Origin: Vesta saturnalis
Taxonomy: Eukaryota > Arthropoda > Insecta > Coleoptera > Lampyridae
Assembly (NCBI GenBank): GCA_036346205.1
Contig: JARFJB010001817.1
Coordinates: 2,222,001 to 2,286,000, forward strand
DNA length: 64,000 nt
Direction: 5' to 3'
Made by a program: the position numbers and the translations under genes. Of this stretch, positions 42,727 through 55,584 are shown piece by piece (the first letter of the stretch is position 1; the number at the start of each line of letters is the position of its first letter). Below the pieces are notes generated by a model. That model was not told where the DNA came from. It did no database searches and saw nothing but the letters and a program-made list of their open reading frames with translations.

Positions 42727-44455
42727 TTCTCTTTCGATTTTGTTAATACACATATGGGTCTATCTTTAGCCGTTTTTACAGAATTGGCGATTTTCTATTT
42801 TTTATTATTTTTTTGCTATATCGCAGTAGCCATGTAACAGAAAAACAAGGAAAAGGACGCAAACTAATAATGTATTTTAATTTTATGTTAATCACATTCC
42901 ATTTAATAAACTAAAGCTATTAGCAAAAAAAACAACAACAACATTTTAATTCAAGAGGTGTTCAAAATTCTGTCCGTTTAATTCTAAACACTTTTCAAGC
43001 CTTTGCTGTAGTGATTGATGCATATTTAAATAGCATTTATGGAGTTACGTTAGCAAATGCTATTCTTATTCTGTTTTTCATTACTTCTTGTATTGTGGGT
43101 TCTTCTTCATATACGAAATTTTTGACAAACCCCCATAAAAAGAGCCCATCATGGTTAGGTCCGGCGATCTTGCAATCCATGACACGGGACTTCTTCGGCC
43201 GATCGAGCGACTGGGAAACTGAAGATTTAAAAAATTCTGCACATTTTTAGCACAGTGGCAAGGGGCATCATCATGCTGATACCACATGATATGATTATGT
43301 TGTCAGGAACATTTTCGAGTAATTCAGGTAACACATTATTTAGAAATTCCAAATATCGGTTACCATTCAAATGATGGTCAAAGAAATAAGGACCTATCAC
43401 AAAGATATTTACAATTGCTCCCCACACATTTACCGTCCATCTGTGCTGATGATCTAAATATCGCACAATATGTGGATTTATATTATCATAATAATGACAA
43501 TTCAGACGGTTTACTCGGCCAGTGCTGTGGAAGGTAGCTTCATCAGTAAATAAAATAATGGACGTAAAGCGTCGGTTCTCATTTAACTTATTTAACATCC
43601 TTTGACCCACAGTTAATTTTTGGTGTAATTCTACATGACATAGATGATATTTATTATGTTTTAGTACCCGTCTTACCAAAATAATACTAACAGTACCAAT
43701 GGCATTAGATATTTGCCTTGTGCTGACGTTTGGATTTTCGACAAGGCTCTGCATTACCTTAAATTCAGTTTCTTCTGTTCTAACTGCTCTTATTTGAACA
43801 TTTGTTCTGTAGTGTACCCTTCCCATTTGTTCAGATCGAACCAATAATTTTTGTAACGCACGGGTACTTGAAGGACGTCGATCAGGATATCTTTGTTTAT
43901 ACACACGAACAGCCAAAAGACAATTTCTTTGACACTCGCCCAAAACAAACACCATGTCCATTAATTCGTTTTGAGTAAAATTCATGTTGATTACGAGCTA
44001 ATTGGAACTAATAAATCAGTTTCTGCTATTTCTTGTGACAAAGCCTACTTCAATAAAAAAGTGTACTCGTAAATATCATCCACACTATGGTGAATATTGG
44101 TAATTTGCTGTCTAGTATCACGCAAGAAACAATAAAAAACAAAATAAAAATCGCATTTTCCAATGCAACACAAAAATGTTAAGACTAAAATAAATTGGAC
44201 GATATTTTGAGAAACTTATTAAATTAAAATATTTTTAATTGCTTCCTTGTGATTTTTTTTTCTTTTAGCATTAGTTTGTTAAATGGAATATGATTAACAT
44301 AAAATTAAAATAAATGAGTATTTTGCGACATTTTCCTTGTTTTTCTGTTACATAGCTACTGCGATATATCAAAAAAGAAAATAAAAAATAGAAAATCGCC
44401 AATTCTGAGACCCATATGTGTATTAACAAAATCGAAAGAGAAAAAAAATCCGCGT
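42723..44455 (-). mobile_element. DNA transposon T4 (DUF4817/DDE family)
   Basis: About 1.73 kb with TIRs of about 215 bp (42723-42935 and 44240-44455). The shared outer sequence is TCTCTTTCGATTTTGTTAAT with ACACATATGGGTCT, and the inner is AGAAAAACAAGGAAAA. It encloses the best-preserved transposase gene in the window. Confidence 0.88.
42946..43985 (-). pseudogene. T4 transposase (DUF4817/DDE), nearly intact with C-terminal frameshift
   Basis: ATG 43985. A 252-codon open frame covers the DUF4817 domain (NFTQNELMDMVFVLGECQRN, RVYKQRYPDRRPSSTRALQK), NPNVSTRQISNAIGT, the first catalytic box ILFTDEATFHSTG, DHQHRWTVNVWGAI, GPYFFDHHLNGNRYLEFLN, and up to the second Asp region. A single frameshift near 43280 moves the rest (WYQHDDAPCHCAKNVQNFL, WIARSPDLTMMG) to another frame. 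After a further shift, ECLELNGQNFEHLL-type residues reach a stop at about 42946. Near-complete length of about 345 codons fits the family. Confidence 0.9.
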
Positions 44456-44817
44456 CTGTCTATGTAAAAAAATAAATACCTTTCTTTTTAAAAAACTCAA
44501 GTTACCCATGATTCAATTTTTCGAAAATAAAAAATTTACCCTCAAAAAATCAGTATCTCAAAAATTATTCTTTTCATAAGTTTCTATTGACTTTTTCATG
44601 CTCTATCGAATGGCGAAAACCGCATGTCCCTACCTATTTTACTTTGTGAGATAACGCCTAAACGGTGCATGCTTAACAAATTGACCCTTAATTTCAATAG
44701 GAAATTAAAAAATGTAATTATATACAGGGTGTTGCAAAATAAAAGAGTAGAGTGCTGTGCAGTAAAAGTGGAACACCCTAGGATGCTAAAAAGGGATGCC
44801 AGAGCGATGGCGGATCC

Positions 44818-44819
<2 letters not shown>
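44456..44819. other. Sequence between T4 and (TA)n, with a transposon-like end
   Basis: AT-rich. TACAGGGTGTTGCAAAAT at about 44725-44742 and GGAACACCCTAGGATGC near 44770 look like ends of another Tc1/mariner-like element. No coding sequence. Confidence 0.4.

Positions 44820-44895
<76 letters not shown>
44820..44895. repeat. (TA)n microsatellite
   Basis: About 37 TA units at the left limit of Penelope pair 2. Confidence 0.95.
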
Positions 44896-44896
<1 letters not shown>

Positions 44897-44981
44897 TATT
44901 TAGATTTCCACAAGTATTAATGTTTAAATCAGACATTTTTTCTTTGAAACTTGTGTGAATAAACGTACAAATTAATTCAAC

Positions 44982-45013
44982 GTTTCGGGAACGTCCTTTG
45001 TTCCTTTGTCAAG
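44982..45013 (-). ncRNA. Hammerhead-like motif, Penelope 2 minus copy
   Basis: Minus strand: CTTGACAAAG, a GGAAC...GTTCC hairpin, then GAAACG. Degenerate relative to the CTGATGA consensus. Mirror of 49059-49090. Confidence 0.35.
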
Positions 45014-45229
45014 AATTTATTTTGACAATTACAGAAATTGACATAAGGTAACTATTTTAACAAGTACAGAATATGAAACAAGGTAACTAATTTAAATTTA
45101 ATCTGGATGGGTGTGTTTGACTTCGGGTAGTGGTCTAGTACATGATGTAGAAGGTGCAGAAGTGGGGACGTCAGGAATAGTTGCAGCATTAGTATTTGAA
45201 ATTTCTGGAAGATTTGGAGTTGGTTGAAA

Positions 45230-45560
45230 TTTCGAATCAACTTGTTTAATGATATTCTTCCAAATTTGTGGCATTCTAGAAGTGTCATCTCGTTTATTGA
45301 GGGCGTTGGTCTTCTTTCAATTTCAACTGCTTCTCTAATAATTCTTTCTTGTAAGGTATATAGAGGTGCAATTAACGGATATTGTTGGTGTTAATTTGGT
45401 GTCCTGTATCTAAATGATGTGCAGCTAAAGACGATGATGGATTGTGTTGCTTAATTGCTAGTTGGTGTTCATCGGCTCTGCATATAATATTCTGTTAGTT
45501 TGTCCGATATAAGTTCTTCGACAGTTGTTGCACGGTATTTCATACACTCCTTGGTTTTCA
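45230..45560 (-). pseudogene. GIY-YIG endonuclease domain, minus copy 2, broken
   Basis: Inverted match of 48522-48840. NNCRRTYIGQT-type core near 45505-45535, followed by EHQLAIKQHNPSSSLAAHHL. A deletion disrupts ILYARAD compared with the plus copy. Confidence 0.8.
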
Positions 45561-45585
45561 TTAGGAATTTTGTCTTTGGGGTTTC

Positions 45586-46911
45586 TTAAAAGTTGGGACA
45601 AAGTTGAATGTGGTTTGAATACCGGTCTGAAGTCGTTTTGGGAAATTTCTTTGCGATTCTGTCTGTAATTCCTTTTATATAAGGTAGAATAACAGGAATC
45701 TTGTGTTCATTGTTTGACAAGTTATTATTTCTTGGTCTTCTTACTTCGTTGGTAATTTTCAATATTTCTTGATCTTTGTATCCATTTTGAACTAGTATTT
45801 TATTAATAGTCTTCATCTCTTCCGTTTTAGAATTTTGGTCAGATAAGTGGTAAGAGCGGTATATCAAGATTTCATAACGCTACGTAATTGACCAGGATGG
45901 TGATGCGAGAGAGTTCAAGTATCTATTCGTATGAGTTGGTTTTCGATAAACTTTGTGTGTAAATTTACCATTAGGAAGTCTTGTTATTAGGGTGTCCAAA
46001 AAAGGTAGTGAATTATTTTCTTCAACTTCCATAGTAAATTTTATGTTGTCGTGGATGTTATTAATATGTCCTAGAAAACGGTTCAAGTTTCCTTTTCCAT
46101 GGGGTCAAACTACAAATGTGTCGTCAACATAACGAAACCAACATTTAGGTTTTAAATCTGCAGAATTTAAAGCAGGTTTCAAAATGTTCCATATATACAT
46201 TCAAAAGCTGGAGAGTGGCGAGCCCATAGGTGTTCCTTGAATTTGTTTGTAGAATTGTCCTTTGTATGTAAAATAGGTTGAGTGCATGCAGTGGTTTATC
46301 AATTTGAGTATATCTTGGTTTATTGAGTGTATATTTTCATCGTGTCTTCAATAGGTATTTTGGTGAAAAGTGACGTTATGTCGAAGCTAACTAAAATGTC
46401 ATTTGGAGCTAATGGTACAATTTTGAGTTTGTGTAGAAAATCATAAGAGTTTTTTATGTAGGATACAGCATTTTCACAAATCGGTTGAATAATTTTTGCT
46501 AGATAACGAGCAAGGTCATGAGTCGGAGAATTGAATGCACTGACGATAGGGCGTAATGGCCAGTTTTCCTTACGTATTTTTGGGAGTCCGTATATTTTGG
46601 GGATTCTTGAGCTCTTCTCTCTTGGAATTAGTTTCCGTTTTGTTTCTTTGTCTAATTTTGTAGAATTAATGATAGATTTTGTTGTTTTTCTATGTAGGTG
46701 GTAGGATTGCACTGATTTTCTTATATTCTGAAGAAGTTAACAGTTCAGACATCTTGTGGTGATAGTCTTTAGAATTGACAATGACAGTAGCGTTTCCTTT
46801 GTCAGCAGTATTAATATTTGGTCGTCATTTTTGATTTGGTGTAACATTTGGAGGTCTTGTTTGGTGACATTTTGTTTGGGAAGTTTGCAGTTCTGAAGAA
46901 TGTGTGCTAAC
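45586..46911 (-). pseudogene. Penelope-like reverse transcriptase, minus copy 2
   Basis: RT motifs in order: PKIYGLPKIRKENWPLRPIV (46540-46600), VSFDITSLFTKIPIEDTM (first catalytic Asp, near 46340-46390), QGTPMGSPL near 46225, WFRYVDDTFVV near 46120 (one stop upstream), FTMEVEENNSLPFLDTLITR, KVYRKPTHTNRYLN, then the thumb-like segment 45586-45867. Several frameshifts, largely the same as those in the plus copy. Confidence 0.9.
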
Positions 46912-46919
46912 TAACCGAC

Positions 46920-48484
46920 AAAGCAAAATTTGAACGTCTGTCTCATATATCGCAGGCAAATAATGTAGAACCGTTAAGGACAGTACACAATTTCAGTGAC
47001 AAAGAACTTAATAATAATATTCTAAATGTTTTAGGTAAAGGGTTTAATTTTGCCATCACTCCTAAACGGATTCCTAGAAAACATCATTACCAACGTAGAA
47101 TACGCCTTAAAAGATACAGAATCTACGGTCGCAGACGAAATTAGACTCAACGTAGCACATTCTTCAGAACTGCAAACTTCCCAAACAAAATGTCACCAAA
47201 CAAGACCTCCAAATGTTACACCAAATCAAAATGACGACCAAATATTAATACTCGCTGACAAGGAAACGCTACTGTCATTGTCAATTCTAAAGACTATCAC
47301 CACAAGATGTCTGAACTGTTAACTTCTTCAGAATATAAGAAAAATCAGTGCAATCCTACCACCTACATAGAAAAAACAACAAAATCTATCATTAATTCTA
47401 CAAAATTAGACAAAGAAACAAAACGGAAACTAATTCCAAGAGAGAAGAGCTCAAGAATCCCCAAAATATACGGACTCCCAAAAATACATAAGGAAAACTG
47501 GCCATTACGCCCTATCGTCAGTGCATTCAATTCTCCGACTCATGACCTTGCTCGTTATCTAGCAAAAATTATTCAACCGATTTGTGAAAATGCTGTATCC
47601 TACATAAAAAACTCTTATGATTTTCTACACAAACTCAAAATTGTACCATTGGCTCCAAATGACATTTTAGTTAGCTTCGACATAACGTCACTTTTCACCA
47701 AAATACCTATTGAAGACACGATGAAAATTCTAGAAGAAAAACACTCAATAAACCAAGATATACTCAAATTGATAAACCACTGCATGCACTCAACCTATTT
47801 TACATACAAAGGACAATTCTACAAACAAATTCAAGGAACACCTATGGGCTCGCCACTCTCCAGCTTTTGCGAATGTATATATGGAACATTTTGAAACCCT
47901 GCTTTAAATTCTGCAGATTTAAAACCTAAATGTTGGTTTCGTTATGTTGACGACACATTTGTAGTTTGGCCCCATGGAAAGGAAACTTGAACCGTTTTCT
48001 AGGACATATTATAACATCCACGACAACAAAAATTTACTATGGAAGTTGAAGAAAATAATTCACTACCTTTTTGGACACCCTAATAACAAGACTTCCTCAT
48101 GGTAAATTTACACACAAAGTTTATCGAAAACCAACTCATACGAATAGATACTTGAACTCTCTCGCATCACCATCCTGGTCAATTACGTAGCGTTATGAAA
48201 TCTTGATATACCGCTCTTACCACTTATCTGACCAAAATTCTAAAACGGAAGAGATGAAGACTATTAATAAAATACTAGTTCAAAATGGATACAAAGATCA
48301 AGAAATATTGAAAATTACCAACGAAGTAAGAAGACCAAGAAATAATAACTTGTCAAACAATGAACACAAGATTCCTGTTATTCTACCTTATATAAAAGGA
48401 ATTACAGACAGAATCGCAAAGAAATTTCCCAAAACGACTTCAGACCGGTATTCAAACCACATTCAACTTTGTCCCAACTTTTAA
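46920..48484 (+). pseudogene. Penelope-like reverse transcriptase, plus copy 2
   Basis: GKGFNFAITPKRIP near 47035-47078 is the N-terminal NFA-TP block of Penelope RTs. 47307-47894 is a 195-codon frame with TTKSIINSTKLDKETKRKL, PKIYGLPKIHKENWPLRPIV, VSFDITSLFTKIPIEDTM and QIQGTPMGSPLSSF. RYVDDTFVVWPHGK follows near 47938-47985 after a frameshift, then the 93-codon segment at 48203-48484. YVDD is intact. At least four frameshifts. Confidence 0.92.
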
Positions 48485-48521
48485 GAAACCCCAAAGACAA
48501 AATTCTAATGAAAACCAAGGA

Positions 48522-49043
48522 GTGTATGAAATACCGTGCAACAACTGTCGAAGAACTTATATCGGACAAACTAACAGAATATTATATGCGAGAGCCGATG
48601 AACACCAACTAGCAATTAAGCAACACAATCCATCATCGTCTTTAGCTGCACATCATTTAGATACAGGACACCAAATTAACACCAACAATATCCGTCTAAT
48701 TGCACCTCTATATACCTTACAAGAAAGAATTATTAGAGAAGCAGTTGAAATTGAAAGAAGACCGAACGCCCTCAATAAACGAGATGACACTTCTAGAATG
48801 CCACAAATTTGGAAGAATATCATTAAACAAGTTGATTCGAAATTTCAACCAACTCCAAATCTTCCAGAAATTTCAAATACTAATGCTGCAACTATTCTGA
48901 CGTCCCCACTTCTGCACCTTCTACATCATGTACTAGACCACTACCCGAAGTCAAACACACCCATCCAGAGTAAATTTAAATTAGTTACCTTGTTTCATAT
49001 TCTGTACTTGTTAAAAATAGTTACCTTATGTCAATTTCTGTAA
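48522..49043 (+). pseudogene. GIY-YIG endonuclease domain, plus copy 2, open
   Basis: The 173-codon frame begins with YEIPCNNCRRTYIGQTNRIL, where Y-(x)n-YIG is intact, then ADEHQLAIKQH, AAHHLDTGHQINTNNIRLI, a catalytic-type Glu-containing ERIIREAVEIERRPNALNKR, and ends in a Pro/Thr-rich tail. This is the best-preserved endonuclease domain in the window. It is detached from the RT by a frameshift near 48484. Confidence 0.88.
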
Positions 49044-49058
49044 TTGTCAAAATAAATT

Positions 49059-49090
49059 CTTGACAAAGGGAACAAAGGACGTTCCCGAAA
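49059..49090 (+). ncRNA. Hammerhead-like motif, Penelope 2 plus copy
   Basis: CTTGACAAAG, a stem GGGAAC/GTTCCC, then GAAACG. Similar order to a hammerhead core but degenerate in the first box. Confidence 0.35.
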
Positions 49091-49144
49091 CGTTGAATTA
49101 ATTTGTACGTTTATTCACACAAGTTTCAAAGAAAAAATGTCTGA

Positions 49145-49148
<4 letters not shown>

Positions 49149-49193
<45 letters not shown>
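49149..49193. repeat. (AT)n microsatellite
   Basis: Joins Penelope pair 2 to the MITE at 49194. Confidence 0.95.
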
Positions 49194-49196
<3 letters not shown>

Positions 49197-49954
49197 TGTT
49201 TCTAAATTCATGCGACAAAATTCAGGAGGTGATTGCTCGCATGAAAGTAAGATGGGCCTTTCCTATAACAAAATTTTCTCAGCCCACTTTCCGAGATATC
49301 ACCCTTAAAAGGTGGTGACTAAAATTGAGTTTTATTTTGTTTCTAAAATTTCAGTAAAACTAGAAACTTGAAATTCTGTAGTTTTGTGCAGATAAATGAA
49401 TTGTCAAGTGACAGCAGCCTACTATTCTAAAACGTTGTAATTAAAAACAATGTAGAGCTGGTCATTTCCAGCATTTATTAAGAATCGTATTACATTTTAC
49501 ATCTTTACTCTTTTCCACTCAATTTAATAAAAATTATAAATTATGGTGTTTATTTTATCTCTGCAGCTATTGGTTTTGGGAAAATAATTTAAGAATAAAA
49601 AATTTTTTAAATAACAAAGATTTTAAGTTTTAATTTTATTTCATAAAACTTCATCTCGAAAAAAAGTTTTGATATGAAATAAAGTAAGGGTTGCTAATTT
49701 CACCCCCGTATAATGTAACAGGAATATTGAAAAAATACCTGTGCTTAGTCCTTTGGACTGCACGAAAATTACAGAATTTCAAGTTTCTAGCTTTACTGAA
49801 ATTTTAGAAACAAAATAAAACTCAATTTTAGTCACCACCTTTTAAGGTGATATCTCGGAAAGTGGGCTGAGTAAATTTTGTTATAGGAAAGACCCATCTT
49901 ACTTTCATGCGAGCAATCACCTCTTAAATTTTGTCGATATATTTAGAAACACTG
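49194..49954. mobile_element. 761-bp MITE with ~210-bp TIRs
   Basis: CAGTGTTTCTAAAT at 49194 is inverted as ATTTAGAAACACTG ending at 49954. TIR arms 49194-49410 and 49745-49954 share GGTGATTGCTCGCATGAAAG and CACCACCTTTTAAGG-type blocks. No coding capacity. Flanked by (AT)n on both sides, as expected of a TA-target element. Confidence 0.9.
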
Positions 49955-49956
49955 TT

Positions 49957-50754
<798 letters not shown>

Positions 50755-51260
50755 ATGAGTGACAAGAAAACCTACAATGTCTCATTGATGGTGCAAGATA
50801 AAATCTGCGATTTATTACATTCAATTGATCCAGATGAATTGAACACAGATGTTGAAAGTGATTTCTCAAATGATGACAGTGTAGCAGACCCGGATTATGG
50901 ATCTATCAGTAACAACTATGAAATGCTAAGAATAGAAATGGATCTATGTTAGAACAAGAAAGTGAGGAAGAAGTAGGAGTAGAAGGGAATTCAGCAACGG
51001 AAGAATCATCTCTAAATGGGAATGATGTTTCTGAAAGGTTACCTCTTTACCCAGTTGATGAACCAAGACAGTGTTCAAATACTTCAAATTCAGATTCTGC
51101 GAGTAAGGAGTCTATACCAGGAGCTAGCAAAAACAGACGTGTAGAAGTCAAAAATATTTTATGGCAAGGAATGTGAAGAATTACCGGAGCGTTTATACGA
51201 GTTGAGAACACTACACGATTGTTTTACATACTTTGCTGGCATGGATTATTGCTGATCAAA

Positions 51261-51342
<82 letters not shown>

Positions 51343-52130
51343 GTAAGTAAACATCTCAACCAGATTCATAGCAACAGCCCAAGAAATTCAAAAATATGTG
51401 CGGATTATGTTTTAGGTGAAAACTCATTTGAACCTATGCGCAAGTCAAATCTAGGAATAGGTTTGAAGAAATATAAATAATAAATGTGTTCCACTAAAAT
51501 GGTTTCACATCTGCTACAATATATGCCTGCGAAACCACATAAGTGGGGCATGAAGCTACGTGTACTATGTGATTCATATGGCTATTCATTCATATGGGTT
51601 AGATCTGTACTCAGGTTTAGGTGATAACAAAATTCCTAATAATGCACCAGATTTAGGGGCAGCAGCTAATGAGGTTTCAAGGTTGTCGCAAATAATTCCC
51701 AACCACCAGAATCACATTCTTTATTTTGACAATTTTTATACCACATTGCCACTGATGTACTGATATAGTAGAGGGATATTATCTTTAGGCACAATACGAG
51801 CGAATCGTATCCCAAATTGTAAAGTATCTACAGATAAAGAAGAAACAACGCAGATATTCTGAGCAATATGATGGTTCATGTCTTGCGTTGATTTCGCAAC
51901 TGTGTTAATGGAAAGACAATAAATCTGTGAGGTTGGCATCAACATATGTGGAAATTCGACAGTTTACAACAGATAATAATATGGGACCTAGCGTAACAAA
52001 GAAGTGGATTGCTCAACAACAGTTAACAAATATAACAAGCGTTCAGGCAAAAGGCAGTGCAAAATTCCTTTTCGTAAATCCGAGACTCAATGTCTTGCAC
52101 CAAATGCAATTTATGTTGCACAGCTGCTAA
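50755..52130 (+). pseudogene. piggyBac transposase (DDE_Tnp_1_7), broken
   Basis: Acidic N-terminal region (DPDELNTDVESDFSNDDS). The catalytic part has PAKPHKWGMKLRVLCDSYGY at about 51528-51590 (first Asp), LGAAANEVSRLSQIIPNHQN then ILYFDNFYTTLPLM (second Asp, at about 51718-51760), SRGILSLGTIRANRIPNCK, and KDNKSVRLASTYV near 51915-51950 (third Asp region). A (TA)n array at 51264-51338 interrupts the coding region. Frameshifts near 50945, 51175, 51475 and 51765. The C-terminal Cys-rich domain is not recognisable. Confidence 0.88.
51264..51338. repeat. (AT)n microsatellite inside piggyBac coding region
   Basis: About 37 AT units between codons of the transposase relic. Confidence 0.95.
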
Positions 52131-52160
52131 ACATTGTTTTGCCTTATTTCACGTGAATTA

Positions 52161-52164
<4 letters not shown>

Positions 52165-52245
<81 letters not shown>
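52165..52245. repeat. (AT)n microsatellite near piggyBac right end
   Basis: About 40 AT units between the transposase relic and the right end. Confidence 0.95.
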
Positions 52246-52247
<2 letters not shown>

Positions 52248-52464
52248 AAATATATAAATAATAAAATAAATATAAGAAAATGTGATGCCATTTGCATTCC
52301 TTTTCCCACATAATATCTTTTCGCACTAAGTGACCAAATCCGCCTCAAGGTAAATGTCATAACATGGCATGATACATAAAATTTAGTTGCATATTGAATC
52401 TTAGTTACCTTTATTAGTCTAAAATGAATTTTGTGCAAAGAAAAAAAATTTAGGCACTATAGGG

Positions 52465-52468
52465 TTAA
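52465..52468. repeat. piggyBac TTAA target duplication, right
   Basis: TTAA directly after the GGCACTATAGGG end; pairs with 34382-34385. Confidence 0.8.
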
Positions 52469-53352
52469 CTATGGAAACGATTTCCATTATGTGTGTGACG
52501 GATTTATTTAGCTTTTCCTTCACCTCAATACCAGTTTGAAAATATACGTTTTCATTTAAAATCACTGTTTTATATCATCTGCATTTTCCATTGAAAAATA
52601 AATTTTCGTTGTATTGGAGTGTTGAATAATTAGAGTAAATACATTTGGCCAATTTCAATGTTGCATAAGAAAATACAGTTTTTTCATTGTATCTTCTGAT
52701 CGACATATAATTAACCTCTAGATACAATACAATGACCTTATAAGCGATGTAATGTTAAAAATATTGACTAGTTTATCGCTTAATGACGTCAGTAACTGAG
52801 ATGACGTATAATGGAAGAGGTCGGCTCTATGAAACTTTGTATATGTAAAGAAATCGATACAAAATTATTAGCAAACAAAGAAATTTACTTTAGCATTTTA
52901 GTCTTAGTTGTAAAGATGCAGACAATTATTTCAGAATTTGAAGACAATAAGAACGGTGGTTTAATTTAATTCAAAATTTCGAAAGATTTTTTTGCATATT
53001 TATTAAATCATACTTTCGGACTTTCTATTCCGCAGTCATCATGATTATATGTAATCAAAGATTTTTATCATAATTTTCTAAGGAATGAATCGTTCACAAA
53101 AAGGTACCTATACTGGCTTTTTATTATGGCTGCTAAATTTAATAAATTGTAACGTTATATGTCCAACCTATCAGGCCCCGTCTCGGTGGAGCAATTTTAA
53201 TCCTGTTGAGCAAGACACCTGATACAGTGTCAATTATATAACGTATTAAAATGACTCCTATCTTGAATGTACAAATTTAATGCGATTCTGCAAAAATCCT
53301 TTCAAACACCGCGTTTCGTGCGTATTCTCATTTGAAATACAATACAATCAAT
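52469..53352. other. AT-rich sequence, nothing recognised
   Basis: Outside the right end of piggyBac. No features seen. Confidence 0.45.
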
Positions 53353-54947
53353 GAGTGTTGAACGTCAAAAAATTTACTGGTTTTGGAGTTATTTGAGGTT
53401 TTAGCAAGTAATGCTGACCGGATTAATAAATTATTTTAAAATGAAACAATAATTTTGATGCACGAGAACGAACTACCTCAGGGAATAATGATGAAAAATA
53501 TTGTAAATTATTTAGAACTTAGAAACGGTTTTAATTGTGTGACATTAACACACAACAAACAAAAGAAACAATTAAAAAAAAACGAATAACACAAAACAAA
53601 CAGAAAAAAAAAAATTAATAAGTAGGTACGGGTTTTTACATTAAATGTTCGAAATGTCCACCATTTTCACGAATACATAATCATAAACATTTTTCTAGTG
53701 AAGAAATAATCCTTTGGAGTCGTCGTGGTTCCTGAATTAACATTCTTAAATTATTTTCAACCCTCGCTTGAAATCTTCAATGGAGTTTATTTCGCTTGAA
53801 TATAGCTTTTCTGTAACTAAACTGCACATATCAAGATCAAAGGGATTTAGGTCAGGGGACCTGGGTGGCCAGTGGATACGAGCATTAGCACCTCGACCAA
53901 TCCAACGGTTTGGAAAATGTTCGTTGAGCCATCTTCTAGCTTGTCTACTGAAATGAGTGGAGCACCATCATGCATAAAAACCATATTTCTTCGTAGATCA
54001 AGAGGCAAATCTTCTAGGAGCGGAAATAAAAGATTATTCAAAAATTCATAGTAAACATTACCATTTAAATTTCCATCAAAAGTATGGTATGCAACGAGGC
54101 GATTTGCTATTGAAGCAGCCCATATATTCAACTTAAAATTATGTTGATAATGCGTTACACATTTAACCTTTGGATTTTCCTCTGCCCAGAAGTGACTTAT
54201 GACTATTAAGCATATCCTGTCTAGTAAAAGTTGATTTATCGGTGAAAAGAATATTTTGTAAAAAATCAGGGTTCTGTCTCATTCTTTTTGGTAATAATTC
54301 GCAAAAGTCTCTTCTCAAGAAAAGATCTTCAGGTAATATAATTCTTGTAATTGCCTGTAGTGAAACAGGAGCAAAGATTGTTCTTTTAATAAACGATGTA
54401 CACTAGAAATACTGGCGTTACTTGCCCTTGCCATATTTCTTACACTTATCGTAGGATCCGCAACAACTAGATTTAAGATATTTTCTTCCCTTTCAGTAAT
54501 TCTTGCCGCTCGTGGTCTACCAGAATTTACCTTTTTGGTTTAAAGGTACCAGTCTCGCGGCACCGCTTCACTAAATTCAGAAATGTTTTTGAATCCGCAA
54601 CACTTCTTCTTGTAAATTTTTTCGCATATCTTCTTTTCGCTGCTTAGCATCACATTTCCCGAATATTAACAACATATCGGTATAGTCACTAATAGTGTAC
54701 GTATTCATTTTCAAAGTTTTTAAAATCGTTATTACTTGTTAAACAAACTAAAACTATCAACAACAACGTGTCAAACGTCGTCTGTCAAATATGTCAACAA
54801 CAAAAATCGCGAGTCTGCAGTCTAAGCCTGCTTGATTCAAGTAAATCAAATTAACTCAATATTTCTTTTATTTTCCTATGTTAGCTAAAACATGTTAAAA
54901 CCTCAAATAACTTCTAAACCTGTAATTTTTTTGACTTTCAACAAGAG
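53353..54947 (-). mobile_element. DNA transposon T5 (DUF4817/DDE family)
   Basis: Inverted short arms (53353-53410 and 54895-54947) share TTATTTGAGGTTTTA and GTCAAAAAAATT. They enclose a minus-strand transposase relic. Terminal bases and target duplication are not clear. Confidence 0.7.
53636..54708 (-). pseudogene. T5 transposase (DUF4817/DDE), broken
   Basis: ATG 54708 (NTYTISDYTDMLLIFGKCDA). NPDFLQNILFTDKSTFTRQD near 54220-54275 is the first catalytic box, with Lys where the related copies have Glu. NIWAASIANRLVAYHTFDGNLN follows, then the box FMHDGAPL with its Asp at about 53965-53990. RWIGRGANARIHW-type and SPDLNPFD-type residues follow in shifted frames near 53850. The tail NGGHFEHLM ends at 53636. 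Many frameshifts and stops. Confidence 0.85.
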
Positions 54948-55584
54948 TACCTTTTTTTGTCGCAAATTGTTTAAAATATATTATTCTCACCCAAAAAATT
55001 AAAAACGTTTGGGGGCAAAATAACCGTTATTCAGAAATTTATACCTTTTTGCAAATACAGAGTTTGTAGATACGTTAAACACTTTATCACAGTGTTTATT
55101 TCTAGATAGATATTTTCATATACAGGGTGCTTCTTAATGGAATGCTAATGTTTACATATGTCCTAAAGGTCTTAACTTTTGAACTAAAGGGGCTAAAGTT
55201 TTAAGAAAAAATTATATTTTATATAAATTCGGTATGAGCGTAGATATCTTTATGAAACGTAGTATGCATCGAAAGACACTTTCTGCTGTACTACATAATT
55301 TTTTATTCTTGCCAGTGGCTTCAAGCGTAATTTGAAATGAATCATTTAAAAAAAATTGGTACGCCACTACTTTTTCTCAAAGTAAAAATTATTTTTGAAA
55401 TCCTTATTCCTTTCTGAGCAAATCTGGACTTTTTTTCGTTTTTTACGGTTTTCGCATAAATTAATTAATTTACATGTTATTATTAAATTGGGTATTATGT
55501 TTTGTAAACATAAAGTTTTGACAGTTGATTACCTAACCGTCTAGTCGCCACGTATAAAATTAACAATATTATTGAAAATACATG
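54948..55584. other. AT-rich sequence with one transposon-like end
   Basis: TACAGGGTGCTTCTTAATGG at 55122-55141 looks like a Tc1/mariner-type end. No partner end or coding sequence was seen. Confidence 0.4.

Larger units (their letters stand above)
44896..46911 (-). mobile_element. Penelope-like element 2, minus copy (5'-truncated)
   Basis: Minus-strand arm of a second, unrelated Penelope family. It is the inverted match of 47150-49148 with very high identity. For example, a 93-codon frame at 45586-45867 has the same start, stop and amino acids as 48203-48484 on the plus strand. The outer 3' end has a hammerhead-like motif. Confidence 0.92.
46912..49148 (+). mobile_element. Penelope-like element 2, plus copy
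   Basis: Plus arm, with about 240 bases of extra 5' coding sequence (46912-47150) forming the palindrome centre. N-terminal segment, RT, GIY-YIG, and 3' end at the (TA)n at 49149. Confidence 0.92.
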
